Source: Maricaulis maris
GTDB lineage: Bacteria > Pseudomonadota > Alphaproteobacteria > Caulobacterales > Maricaulaceae
Direction of reading: 5' to 3'
NCBI RefSeq assembly: GCF_036322705.1
Contig: NZ_AP027270.1
Span: forward strand, 372,001 to 436,000
Length of the DNA stretch: 64,000 nucleotides
In this document: piece after piece, positions 9,530 through 18,763 of the stretch
How positions within the stretch are numbered: the first letter of the stretch is position 1
Layout: every line of letters begins with the position of its first letter
Made by a program: the position numbers and the translations under genes
The notes under the pieces: generated by a model
What the model saw: only the letters and a program-made list of their open reading frames with translations
What the model was told of the DNA's origin: nothing
The model's database searches: none

Positions 9530-10621
9530 ATGCGCGCAATCCTGGCAGGCCTGATGACGGCGACCGTGCTCGCCGGTGGGGCATGGGCGCAAACCCTGGA
9601 GACCCGGGCCAATGGCCTGGAATATCCGTGGAGCGTGGCTTTCCTGCCTGATGGTCGTCTCCTTGTGACGGAAAAGCCCGGACGCTTGCGGATCGTCGAC
9701 GAGACCGGCCTCGTCGCGGCCCCCGTCTCGGGCGTGCCGGACGTTCTCCATTCCGGACAGGGCGGTCTGCTTGATGTTGCCGTCGCGCCGGATTTCGAGA
9801 GCAGCGGCGAGATCTATCTGACCTGGAGCGAGGGAACGCCGACCGACAACACCCTTCATCTAGGTCGCGGCCGGCTGGTCGATGGCGGGCTGGTCGGGTT
9901 TGAGACCCTGTTCTCGGCCGAGCCCCGACGCCGGACCGATGTGCACTATGGCGGCCGGATCGCATTCGTCCCGGACGGGCTTCTGCTGGGGATCGGGGAC
10001 GGTTTCGATTTCCGCGAGCAGGCCCAGAATCCGCAGACCCATTTCGGAAGCTTCGTGCATCTCGCGCTGGACGGTGAGCCGATGCCTTCGCCCTTCGACG
10101 CGGCTGCACCGGGGGTGTTCTCGATCGGCCATCGCAACCCGCAGGCAGTCGTTTACGACGCGGCGAGCGAGACCATCTATGCCCATGAGCACGGACCCCA
10201 GGGGGGTGACGAAATCAATGTCCTCCGGCCCGGTGCCAATTATGGCTGGCCGATCGCCAGCTATGGCATCGACTATACCGGTGCGCTGGTGACGCCCTTC
10301 GAGCGTTATGACGGCATGGTCGAGCCAATCCTCGCCTGGGTTCCGTCAATCGCACCGTCCGGCATGGCGGTCTATCACGGCGACATGTTCCCCGAATGGG
10401 AGGGCGACCTGCTCGTCTCGGCCCTGATCGCCGGCGATGCTGACACACCGTCAGGGCATGTCCGGCGGGTCGATCTGGAGGACGGGGCTGTCGTCGGTCA
10501 GGACGTATGGTTCGGCGAACTTGGCGCTCGCATCCGCGATGTCCGGGTCGGGCCGGATGGCGCGATCTGGTTGCTGACCGATGCCGCCGACGGACAGCTG
10601 GTGCGCGTCAGCCGCGACTGA
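9530..10621 (+). CDS. PQQ-dependent aldose sugar dehydrogenase, YliI/Asd-like
   Basis: A 363-residue secreted protein. A signal peptide (MRAILAGLMTATVLAGGAWA) is followed by the six-bladed propeller sequence of soluble glucose/aldose dehydrogenases: GLEYPWSVAFLPDGRLLVTEKPGRL near the start, then HYGGRIAFVPDG, IGHRNPQA, HEHGPQGGDEINVLRPGANYGWP and PSIAPSGMAVYHG. These proteins oxidise aldose sugars in the periplasm with PQQ as cofactor. ATG 9530 has a GGGAG ribosome site. The gene abuts the convergent RND gene: one stops at 10621 and the other at 10622. Confidence 0.88.
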   Translation: MRAILAGLMTATVLAGGAWAQTLETRANGLEYPWSVAFLPDGRLLVTEKPGRLRIVDETGLVAAPVSGVPDVLHSGQGGLLDVAVAPDFESSGEIYLTWSEGTPTDNTLHLGRGRLVDGGLVGFETLFSAEPRRRTDVHYGGRIAFVPDGLLLGIGDGFDFREQAQNPQTHFGSFVHLALDGEPMPSPFDAAAPGVFSIGHRNPQAVVYDAASETIYAHEHGPQGGDEINVLRPGANYGWPIASYGIDYTGALVTPFERYDGMVEPILAWVPSIAPSGMAVYHGDMFPEWEGDLLVSALIAGDADTPSGHVRRVDLEDGAVVGQDVWFGELGARIRDVRVGPDGAIWLLTDAADGQLVRVSRD

Positions 10622-13600
10622 TCACTCGGCGGGCTGGGCCTCGGTCGCAACCTGTTCGCTGCGTCCCAGAAGGCGGCGCATCATGTGACCGAGCCGCGAG
10701 GGCACGCCCAGCATGACGGGCGTGAGCAGGAGGGTCAAAAGGGTTGAGAAACCCAGACCCCAGACCACCGCCGAGGACAATTGAACCCACCATTCGCTGG
10801 CCGGTCCGCCGATCGACAGGACGCCATGGGCGAAGTCTGCATTGAGCTGGAAGACCATTGGCAGAAGGCCGAAGATTGTCGTGACGGTGGTCAGCATGAC
10901 CGGACGCAGCCGCTGGGCCGCGGTGCGCACGATCGCTTCATCGACCGGCATGCCGAGGCTGCGAAGCCGCTGAAACGTGTCGATCAGCACGATGTTGTTG
11001 TTCACCACGATGCCGGCCAGCGTCACCACACCCGTCCCGAGGAAGAGGATGGAGATGTAGGGGAAGGTCAGCATCACGCCGAGCAACACGCCCACGACCG
11101 ACAGGACGACGGCCTGGAGGGTCAGGATGACGTGCCAGAAATTGTTGAACTGCCAGAGCAGGATCACCGCCATCATGAAGAGTGAGGCGGTCATGGCCGC
11201 AGCGAAGAAGGCGCCGGCCTCGGCATTCTCCTCGTCGGCGCCAAGATAGTCGATCTCGACGCTGGGCGGGATGGTCCCGTCGGCAACACGGGCATCAATC
11301 CAGCCGCGCAGATCGGCGAGCAGCAGATTGCCGGCAAAGCCCTCATCGGCATTGGCCCGCACGATCAGCACGCGCTTGCCGTCGCGGCGACTGATCGAGT
11401 CGACCCGTTGCCGGGCCTCGCGGGTGACGAAATTGGAGATCGGGACAGCCCCGGTCGCGGTATTCACGCGCAGATCGTCGAGGCGTGAAATGTCTCGGTC
11501 CTCGGCCGGGAAGCGGACCCGGATATCGACCTCCTCGTCAGCATCGTCGGGCCGGTAGCGACCGACCAGCGTGCCGGTGGTGACCAGTTGAACGGCGGCG
11601 CCGAGCTGGGTCACGTCGGCACCGAAACGCCCCGCTTCCTCGCGGTCGATATCCAGTCGCCACTCAACGCCGGGCAAGGGCAGGGTGTCGTCGATATCGG
11701 TGACGCCATCCATCTGGTCGATATAGCCCCGCATCAGGCGCGCGGCAGCTTCCAGGGCTACCGGATCGTTCGAGCGCAGCTCGATCTGGATGTCCTTGCC
11801 GACGGGCGGTCCCTGCTGGAAGGGGCGGATCTCGATGATGACACCGGGAATACCGGTCATGGCCTGGCGGATCTGGCGCTCGATCAGGCGACCATTGGGG
11901 CGTTGTCCGAAGGGCTCGAACTCGACGAAAATCCGCGCCACGCTATCGGCCGGCGCGGCACCGACGCCGTCGAAGGGCGATTGCCCCGGCGGGGTGCCGG
12001 CCACGGTGTAGTAGCCCTTGATGCCCTCGATCCCGGCCAGGCGGGTTTCCGCTTCCAGGGCCAGTTCATACTGCTCGGCCGGAGACAGGTTGCCGCGGGC
12101 ACGAACGAAAACGTAGAGCTGCTCCGGCTCGGCATCGAGGAAGAATTCGGTGCGCATGCTCGACGCGGTCGCGACGAAGCTGCCGACGACACCGACGACC
12201 ACGGCGAGGGCGGCCAGCGAGACCATCACGGGGCGTTTGACCAGTTTGGCAATCGTGCGGGCATAGACACCGGTCAGGCCGGGCAGGTCGGCGGGATCGC
12301 TTTCCTCCTCGGCATTGAGATGGGCGACGGCACTGGATGTGTCGACCACACCGCCCTTGCGACCGAAGACCGAGCCCAGGGTCGGCAGGAAGATCAGCGC
12401 CATCACCAGTGCCGAACTCAGCACGAATATCAGGGTGAGCGGCAGGAAGGCCATGTACTGGCCCGGTATGGAATTCCAGAACAGGAAGGGCACAAAGGCG
12501 GCCAGCGTCGTCGCCGTCGAGGAGACGATCGGCCAGAACATCCGCTTCCCGGCGCTGGCATAGGCCTCCTTGCGGGTCGCGCCTTCGGCCAGTTTGCGGT
12601 CGGCATATTCCACCACGACAATGGCGCCATCGACCAGCAGCCCGACCGCGAGGACCATGGCGAACATGACCATGAAATTCACGGTCAGCCCGTACAGGTC
12701 GAGCAAAAGGAAGGAGAAGAGGAAACTCGACGGGATCGCGATGCCGACCAGCAGGGCCGAGCGCAGGCCGAGGGCGGCGACCACGATGATCAGCACCAGG
12801 ATGATCGCCAGCATGATCGACGAGGTCAGGCTCTGCAGGCTGTCGCGGACATAGGTCGACAGGTCGAGCGAGAATTCGTGGCGGATGGTTTCCGGCCAGC
12901 TCTGGGAAATCTCATTGGTCAGCGCGCGGACTGCGGCCGCCGTGTCCATGATGTTCTCGCCAGAGCGGCGGACCACTTGCAGCGTGTAGGCCGGGGCGCC
13001 GTTATAGCGGGCGAAGCTGTCGGCATCCTTGAAGGTCCGGCGCACCGTGGCGACGTCCTGCAGGGTGACAACCGTATCGCCGGACCGGCTCAGCGGCAGG
13101 TTGAGGGCGTCATCGGCCTCCTCGAAAAGCCCCGGCACCTTGACCTGGAAGCGCGCCTCGCCGCTATCCAGCGAGCCGGCGGCGATCAGCCGGTTGTTGG
13201 ACTGAACCGCGTTGAAGAGTTGCGAGTAGGTGACGCCATAGGTTTCCAGACGAGCCGGATCGATCACGATCTCCAGCACTTCCTCGCGCAGGCCCTGAAT
13301 ATCGACCTGCAGGATCTGCGGCAGGGCCTCCAGCTCGTCCTCGAGGGCCCGGGCGGTGCGATAGAGCGCGCGCTCGGGCGCTTCGCCATAGATCTGCACG
13401 GCAATGGTCGGCGCGAGCGCCGAGTTGAATTCCTGGATCACCGGCTCGCGGACATCCTCGGGGTATTCGCGCCGCGCCATGTCGACGGCCTCGCGGACGT
13501 CCAGCACCGACTGGTCGGCGTCAAAGGGAACGTCGAATTCGGCGACCAGCTGGCCCGCACCCAGTGAGGCCGTACCGTTGAGCTCGGACAAGCCTTCGAT

Positions 13601-13822
13601 CGCCCGCATCTCGGTTTCGGTCGGCCGTACGATCAGACGTTCGGCGTCTTCCGGGGAAATGCCGTCGAGCGGTACGACCACGATCACGAAGGGGAAGGGG
13701 ATGTCCGGGTCGGCTTCGCGCGGCAGGGTCAGGAAAGCGATCAGGCCTGCGATCAGGGCGCAGACGAAGATCGCCAGGATCATGCGGGCCCGGCCGATGG
13801 CAAAGTCGACAATGCCGGTCAA
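10622..13822 (-). CDS. RND efflux permease, AcrB/HAE1-like
   Basis: A 1066-residue inner-membrane pump with the RND layout: one N-terminal helix, a large periplasmic loop, helices 2-6 starting near residue 340, a second loop, and helices in the last 200 residues. The fourth-helix motif reads GLLVDGAIVVVEYAD, so one of the two relay aspartates of AcrB is retained and the other is glycine. The helix 10 region reads GIVVNNNIVLIDTF. It overlaps the upstream adaptor gene by 4 bases (ATGA) and forms a two-gene efflux operon with it. No outer-membrane TolC-like gene is adjacent. The substrate cannot be told from sequence. Confidence 0.92.
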   Translation of the reverse strand: MTGIVDFAIGRARMILAIFVCALIAGLIAFLTLPREADPDIPFPFVIVVVPLDGISPEDAERLIVRPTETEMRAIEGLSELNGTASLGAGQLVAEFDVPFDADQSVLDVREAVDMARREYPEDVREPVIQEFNSALAPTIAVQIYGEAPERALYRTARALEDELEALPQILQVDIQGLREEVLEIVIDPARLETYGVTYSQLFNAVQSNNRLIAAGSLDSGEARFQVKVPGLFEEADDALNLPLSRSGDTVVTLQDVATVRRTFKDADSFARYNGAPAYTLQVVRRSGENIMDTAAAVRALTNEISQSWPETIRHEFSLDLSTYVRDSLQSLTSSIMLAIILVLIIVVAALGLRSALLVGIAIPSSFLFSFLLLDLYGLTVNFMVMFAMVLAVGLLVDGAIVVVEYADRKLAEGATRKEAYASAGKRMFWPIVSSTATTLAAFVPFLFWNSIPGQYMAFLPLTLIFVLSSALVMALIFLPTLGSVFGRKGGVVDTSSAVAHLNAEEESDPADLPGLTGVYARTIAKLVKRPVMVSLAALAVVVGVVGSFVATASSMRTEFFLDAEPEQLYVFVRARGNLSPAEQYELALEAETRLAGIEGIKGYYTVAGTPPGQSPFDGVGAAPADSVARIFVEFEPFGQRPNGRLIERQIRQAMTGIPGVIIEIRPFQQGPPVGKDIQIELRSNDPVALEAAARLMRGYIDQMDGVTDIDDTLPLPGVEWRLDIDREEAGRFGADVTQLGAAVQLVTTGTLVGRYRPDDADEEVDIRVRFPAEDRDISRLDDLRVNTATGAVPISNFVTREARQRVDSISRRDGKRVLIVRANADEGFAGNLLLADLRGWIDARVADGTIPPSVEIDYLGADEENAEAGAFFAAAMTASLFMMAVILLWQFNNFWHVILTLQAVVLSVVGVLLGVMLTFPYISILFLGTGVVTLAGIVVNNNIVLIDTFQRLRSLGMPVDEAIVRTAAQRLRPVMLTTVTTIFGLLPMVFQLNADFAHGVLSIGGPASEWWVQLSSAVVWGLGFSTLLTLLLTPVMLGVPSRLGHMMRRLLGRSEQVATEAQPAE

Positions 13823-14892
13823 CGGCTTGCCCCTTCGCGGCGGACCTCGACCCGGGTGCCGTCGGAGACGAAGTCCTGACCCAGGACAATGATCTCCGCC
13901 GTCTCCGGCAGACCGCTGATCCAGACCTGTTCGCCGTCATCGCTCAACAGCCGGATCGGCAGGAAGCGAACGGTGTCGCCATTCTCGATGATGCGGACGC
14001 CAAGATCGCCATTGGAATCCAGTGCGAGGATGGAGGCCGGGACACGGTGGGCCGGTTCCGGCGGCAGGTTGAGCCGGATTTCGGAGGTCACACCCGACCG
14101 GATCGCACCGTCGGGATTGGGCACTTCCAGTTCGACGCGGAAGGTTCGTGTCGCCGGATCGGCGCGCCGCTCGACAAACCGGATGGTTCCATCAACCCGC
14201 TGACCACTCAGCAGGCGGGCTTCGCCGGGCATGCCCGGTTCCAGACCGCCGACATCGCGCTCGGCAACTTCCGCAACGATCAGGATCGGGTCGAGCTGAA
14301 GCACGGTTCCGCACGGGTCACCGGTCCGCAGGAAATCGCCGATCTCGGCGTCGCGACCGTCAAAATAGCCGTCGAAGGGCACGCGCAGTTCGATATTGGC
14401 GAGCTCCTCGCGGGCAGCGCGGAGCTGGGCCCGGGCGCCATCGCGGGCGGCCTCCAGCGCGGCCACGCTATTGGCCGAGCGGTGACCACGGGCCTGCAGC
14501 TCGACGGCGGCATCATATTCAAGTTGCCGGGCCCGCAGGTCGGCAGAGGCCTGGTCGACCGCCGCGCCGCGGGCATCGACATCGAGCCGGCAGACCACGT
14601 CGCCAGCCTGGACCGGGCTGCCTTCCAGAATCGGTGCCTCGACAACGCGTCCACCGGTTTCGGCCCGGATGGTGACCGCACGGATGGCCTGCGTCCGGCC
14701 ACGCAGCCGCAGCTCGGCCGGGCGCGGCGAGGCGGTCACGGAGCGGCTGACGACTTCAAACAGGGGATGCTCACCCACCGGCGTGCCGGGCTCGGTCACG
14801 GCATCGCCCCGGAACACGGTCCCGAGGGTGAAAAGGAGAACGACTGCAACGAAGATACCGGCAGCGGCCAGGTAGGACGTATTCAACTTCAT
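13819..14892 (-). CDS. RND periplasmic adaptor (membrane fusion protein)
   Basis: A 357-residue protein with an N-terminal membrane anchor (YLAAAGIFVAVVLLFTLGTVF). It then has a lipoyl-like half (RAETGGRVVEAPILEGSPVQ), an alpha-helical hairpin rich in alanine and arginine near residues 115-165, a second lipoyl half (LRVPFDGYFDGRDAEIGDFL) and a beta-barrel domain. Adaptors of this type bridge an RND pump to an outer-membrane channel. Translation is coupled to the pump gene by a 4-base overlap. GTG at 14898 is a possible alternative start, two codons longer. No regulator lies next to the operon. Confidence 0.9.
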   Translation of the reverse strand: MKLNTSYLAAAGIFVAVVLLFTLGTVFRGDAVTEPGTPVGEHPLFEVVSRSVTASPRPAELRLRGRTQAIRAVTIRAETGGRVVEAPILEGSPVQAGDVVCRLDVDARGAAVDQASADLRARQLEYDAAVELQARGHRSANSVAALEAARDGARAQLRAAREELANIELRVPFDGYFDGRDAEIGDFLRTGDPCGTVLQLDPILIVAEVAERDVGGLEPGMPGEARLLSGQRVDGTIRFVERRADPATRTFRVELEVPNPDGAIRSGVTSEIRLNLPPEPAHRVPASILALDSNGDLGVRIIENGDTVRFLPIRLLSDDGEQVWISGLPETAEIIVLGQDFVSDGTRVEVRREGASR

Positions 14893-15037
14893 GGTCACAC
14901 TGGTCTCGTCGGGATGCCAATGACGATCCGCCGGTCAGGCGAACGCCGTTCACTGCCCCTGAGATACCCCCCATCCCGTTTCATGGCGAGAACAAATACG
15001 CGGCCATGTGGTCGCGCCCTGTCGCGTTCGCCGTTTC

Positions 15038-16219
15038 CTAAACCACCTGTCCGGCGCTCCAGCCCGACGACCATGCCCATTGGAAGTTGTATCCGCCAAG
15101 CCAACCCGTCACGTCAACAACTTCGCCGATGAAATACAGTCCCGGCACATCGCGGGCCTGGAGCGTGCGGCTGTCGAGACCATCGGTATCCACCCCGCCC
15201 AGTGTCACCTCGGCGGTGCGATAGCCTTCCGAGCCGGTCGGGGTTAGCGGCCAGGCGGCCAGATGGTCGGCGAAGGCGCGCAATTTCTTGTCCGACTGAT
15301 CCGCCAGATTGCCGGTCAGCCCGACCTCCTCGACCAGCATCTGCGCGAGCCGTTTGGGCATGTGCTCGGCCAGCGCCGTCTGCACGGCCTGGCGCCCATT
15401 GGCTTGCCGGGCGTCGCGCAGAAGGGTGTAGAGGTCGAGGTCGGGGCGAATGTGAACCCGGATGTCCTCGCCTTCCCGCCAGTAGGAGGAAATCTGCAGG
15501 ATGGCCGGTCCGGAGAGCCCGCGGTGCGTGAACAGCATGGCCTCCTCGAACCGTGTCCTGCCATGGCAGGCGACCCCATCAACGGCGACCCCGGCGAGCG
15601 GCTTGAACCGGGTCAGCGTATCGGGATCAAAGGTCAGCGGGACGAGGCCGGGCCGGGTTTCGATGATGTCGAGGCCGAACTGCCGGGCGATGTCGTAGCC
15701 AAAGCCGGTCGCGCCCATCTTCGGAATCGACTTGCCGCCCGAGGCGATGACGAGGGACTGGCAGGTCAGGGTCGAGCCGTCCGAGAGCATCAGGAGATAG
15801 TCCTCGCCCTGGCGTGAGACCGTGTTGACTGCGGTCGACAGGCGCAGCTCGCCGCCGGCCTGCTTCAGGTCAGCGAGGAGGGCGGCGATGATGTCCTTGG
15901 CCGAATGGTCGCAGAACAGCTGGCCCAGCGTTTTCTCATGCCAGGCAATGCCATGGCCATTGATCCAGTCGATGAAATCCCACTGGGTGTAGCGCTTGAG
16001 GGCTGACTTGGCGAAATGCCGGTTATTCGACAGGAAGTTTTCCGGCGTCGCGTGCAAATTGGTGAAATTGCAGCGTCCGCCGCCGGAGATGCGGATCTTC
16101 TCGGCCGGTGCCCTGGAATGCTCGATCAGCGTGACCGAGCGTCCGCGCTTGCCCGCCTCGATGGCGCACATGAGACCGGCCGCACCGGCCCCGATGATGA
16201 CGACATCACGTGCGGGCAT
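15038..16219 (-). CDS. NAD(P)/FAD-dependent oxidoreductase, HI0933/YhiN family
   Basis: A 393-residue flavoprotein with an N-terminal dinucleotide-binding motif (VVIIGAGAAGLMCAIEAGKRG), followed by the family hallmark ISGGGRCNFTN. A second conserved stretch reads SLVIASGGKSIPKMGATGFGY. The C-terminus reads DVTGWLGGYNFQWAWSSG, the FAD-closing motif of the HI0933 group. The physiological substrate of these proteins is not settled. It stops 4 bases upstream of the next gene's start on neither side; instead the hydrolase gene at 16223 lies directly upstream on the same strand with a 3-base gap, so the two are probably co-transcribed. Confidence 0.88.
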   Translation of the reverse strand: MPARDVVIIGAGAAGLMCAIEAGKRGRSVTLIEHSRAPAEKIRISGGGRCNFTNLHATPENFLSNNRHFAKSALKRYTQWDFIDWINGHGIAWHEKTLGQLFCDHSAKDIIAALLADLKQAGGELRLSTAVNTVSRQGEDYLLMLSDGSTLTCQSLVIASGGKSIPKMGATGFGYDIARQFGLDIIETRPGLVPLTFDPDTLTRFKPLAGVAVDGVACHGRTRFEEAMLFTHRGLSGPAILQISSYWREGEDIRVHIRPDLDLYTLLRDARQANGRQAVQTALAEHMPKRLAQMLVEEVGLTGNLADQSDKKLRAFADHLAAWPLTPTGSEGYRTAEVTLGGVDTDGLDSRTLQARDVPGLYFIGEVVDVTGWLGGYNFQWAWSSGWSAGQVV

Positions 16220-16222
16220 GGA

Positions 16223-17161
16223 TCAGCCGGTGACCCGGTCGAGCCAGTCGGCGAAGGCGTCGGTCTGAGCGTCGCGGCCGATCTCGTTCATCGTCTCATG
16301 GCGGAAATCCTTGAGCACTTCGAGCCGGACATCGGTCAGGCCGGCCTTCTTGAGACGCTTTGCCAGCGTCGCCATCGAGGCGCCGCCCTCCGTCGCCGGG
16401 TCCTTGGAGCCGGCGATCAGGTGCAGCGGTATAGCCTTGGGCAGGGCAGCCAGGTGGGCGTCATCCTCGGCATAGGCGACGCCGGACAGGAAGTCGCGCC
16501 AGAGCGAGACCGTCGACGGCCAGCCGCAGGCCGGGTCATTCACGTAGGCGTCGACCTCGTCGGTGTCGCGCGACAGCCAGTCGGCATCGCTGCGGCCCTC
16601 CGGGAAACGCTTGTTCCAGGCCTTGAAGGTGAGATTGTCGAGCGTATGGCTGGTCGCCGTTGCGCCGCCGCCGAACAGGGCTTCGAAAAACAGCACGAAG
16701 CGCATCACGCCCTTCAGCCCGCCAAGCGCCATATTGCCGTTCCAGATTGCCGCTGCGGTGACGCTGTCGGGTGCCCGCAGGATATGGTTGAAGGCGATCA
16801 CCGAGCCCATCGAGTGACCGAAGATGACCAGCGGCAGGCCGGGCCAGCGCCGTCGCGCCTCGGCATGGACCGCGGCGACGTCCTGCATCAGCTTGTTCCA
16901 GCCATCGGTATCGGCAAAGCGGCGCGGACCGCCATCGCTGGCTTGTGTTTCGCCATGGCCGCGATGGTCCTGGGCGATCACGTGATAGCCCCGTCGTGCC
17001 AGGTGCGCCGCCATGCGCGCATAGCGACCCGCATGCTCGGCGAGGCCGTGATTGATATGGACGATACCGCGCGGCGTGCCCTCGGCCTCCTGCGTGTAGA
17101 TCGCCAGATCGGCACCGCTGGTGCTGGCCAGCCGCTCAAGCCTGAATGTCGCGTCGCTCAT
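16223..17161 (-). CDS. alpha/beta hydrolase, monoacylglycerol-lipase-like (serine aminopeptidase S33 fold)
   Basis: A 312-residue cytosolic hydrolase. INHGLAEHAGRYARMAAHL and VIAQDHRGHGET are typical of the monoglyceride lipase/lysophospholipase group. The nucleophile elbow is GHSMGS with Ser118; the acid and histidine are expected in IAGSKDPAT and FRHETMNE. It likely cleaves monoacylglycerols or similar esters. Glycerol kinase is the divergent neighbour at 17266, which would fit use of released glycerol, but that link is inference. It is followed on its own strand after 3 bases by the flavoprotein gene. Confidence 0.85.
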   Translation of the reverse strand: MSDATFRLERLASTSGADLAIYTQEAEGTPRGIVHINHGLAEHAGRYARMAAHLARRGYHVIAQDHRGHGETQASDGGPRRFADTDGWNKLMQDVAAVHAEARRRWPGLPLVIFGHSMGSVIAFNHILRAPDSVTAAAIWNGNMALGGLKGVMRFVLFFEALFGGGATATSHTLDNLTFKAWNKRFPEGRSDADWLSRDTDEVDAYVNDPACGWPSTVSLWRDFLSGVAYAEDDAHLAALPKAIPLHLIAGSKDPATEGGASMATLAKRLKKAGLTDVRLEVLKDFRHETMNEIGRDAQTDAFADWLDRVTG

Positions 17162-17265
17162 GCATCCTCCCGTTTGGGTGTGAACCTAGCGCGTTTTCTC
17201 CGGTGCCGTCAGGGCTATAGTCACCTGTTCGCTCCGCGAGAGGGTGGCATATGGGGAGGATGGCG

Positions 17266-18762
17266 ATGTTTTCCAAACGCAAGGCCTTGCTGGCAATCGA
17301 CCAGGGCACCACCAGTTCGCGGGCGGTGGTGTTCAAGCCTGATGACGACGTCGTGGCGACGGCGCAACGCGAATTCCAGCAGATCTATCCCCGGCCGGGC
17401 TGGGTCGAGCATGATCCGGATGTGATCTGGGCCACCGTCCGGGCCACTGCCCGTGAAGCGCTCGCCGCCGCCGAGAAAGCCGGGTATCGGGCCGAGGCGA
17501 TCGGTATCACCAATCAGCGCGAAACCACGCTGGTCTGGGACCGCATGACCGGCGAACCGATCCACAACGCTATCGTCTGGCAGGACCGCCGGACTGCCGA
17601 GACCTGTGCCGCCCTGCGGGCTGCCGGCCATGAGGCGCTGGTCACGGAGAGGACCGGGCTTGTCCTCGATCCCTATTTCTCGGCGACCAAGATCGCCTGG
17701 ATCCTTGATCATGTGGACGGGGCCCGGACCCGTGCCGAGGCCGGGGAGCTGGCCTTCGGGACGGTCGACACCTGGTTGATCTGGAAGCTCACCGGCGGCG
17801 CGGTGCACGCGACCGATGCGACCAATGCCAGCCGGACCGCGCTCTATGACATCACCGCCAATCGCTGGGACGAAGACCTGCTCGCCCTGTTCGGTGTGCC
17901 GGCTGCCCTGCTGCCGGATGTGCGCGACAGTGCCGGAGATTTCGGCGTCGCCGCCAAGTCGGTACTGGGCCAGGCGCTGCCGATCACCGGTGTTGCCGGC
18001 GACCAGCAGGCTGCCGCTATCGGCCAGGTCTGCCTGGCACCGGGCGAAATGAAGTCGACCTATGGCACCGGCGCCTTCGTTCTGATCAATACCGGCGACG
18101 CACCGGTCCGGTCCCGGAACAAGCTTCTGGCCACCATCGCCTATCGCATCGCCGGTCAGACGACCTATGCGCTGGAAGGCTCGGTGCTGTCGGCCGGAGC
18201 GACGGTACAATGGCTGCGTGACGGGCTCGGCCTGATCGCCAAGGCGTCCGAGATCGAGGCGCTTGCCGAGAGCGCCGACCCTGACAGCGGGGTCTATCTG
18301 GTGCCTGCCTTTACCGGTCTGGGTGCGCCCTACTGGGATGCCGAGGCACGCGGTGCCCTGATCGGTCTGACCCGCGGCTCAGGCCGGGCCGAGATCGCGC
18401 GGGCGGCGCTGGACAGTTCGGTCCACCAGACCTGCGACCTGCTCGATGCCATGGCCGCGGACGGGGTCGAGGCGCGCAGTTTGCGGGTCGATGGCGGCAT
18501 GGCCCGCAACGCGGCTTTCCTGCAACGGCTCTCTGACCTGACCGGAATCGACGTGGTGCGGCCGGCCAGTGTCGAGGCGACCGCCTGGGGGGCGGCCTTC
18601 CTCGCCGGTCTGGGGTGTGGCCTGTTCAGGAGCCTCGAGGATGGTCGTGCCCTGTGGGTCGCCGACGCCGAGTTTGCGCCGACCCGGGACACCAGCCGCC
18701 GGGACGCTGACCGGGCGGGCTGGCATGCCGCTGTGGCCCGGGTGCGCTCGGACGCGGTCTAG
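17266..18762 (+). CDS. glpK: glycerol kinase
   Basis: A 498-residue FGGY-family kinase that phosphorylates glycerol to glycerol 3-phosphate with ATP. The N-terminus carries the DQGTTSSRAVVF phosphate-binding loop. NQRETTLVWDR, the IVWQDRRT block, FGTVDTWLIWKLTGG, TYGTGAFVLINTG and the second FGGY signature region (VDGGMARNAAFLQ) all match GlpK. Length is usual for the family. ATG 17266 is preferred over 17251 or 17260 because GGGAGGA lies at the right distance. It is monocistronic; glpF and glpD are not beside it. It ends one base before the convergent metB gene. Confidence 0.96.
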   Translation: MFSKRKALLAIDQGTTSSRAVVFKPDDDVVATAQREFQQIYPRPGWVEHDPDVIWATVRATAREALAAAEKAGYRAEAIGITNQRETTLVWDRMTGEPIHNAIVWQDRRTAETCAALRAAGHEALVTERTGLVLDPYFSATKIAWILDHVDGARTRAEAGELAFGTVDTWLIWKLTGGAVHATDATNASRTALYDITANRWDEDLLALFGVPAALLPDVRDSAGDFGVAAKSVLGQALPITGVAGDQQAAAIGQVCLAPGEMKSTYGTGAFVLINTGDAPVRSRNKLLATIAYRIAGQTTYALEGSVLSAGATVQWLRDGLGLIAKASEIEALAESADPDSGVYLVPAFTGLGAPYWDAEARGALIGLTRGSGRAEIARAALDSSVHQTCDLLDAMAADGVEARSLRVDGGMARNAAFLQRLSDLTGIDVVRPASVEATAWGAAFLAGLGCGLFRSLEDGRALWVADAEFAPTRDTSRRDADRAGWHAAVARVRSDAV

Positions 18763-18763
18763 C

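Noticed and set aside
11588-13567. Open frame of 659 codons opposite the RND permease gene, and similar long antisense frames at 1026-3215, 31023-32870, 32528-34711 and 40989-42800
   Set aside because: They are rich in Q, H, R, G and D, lack domains and ribosome sites, and lie opposite well-supported genes.
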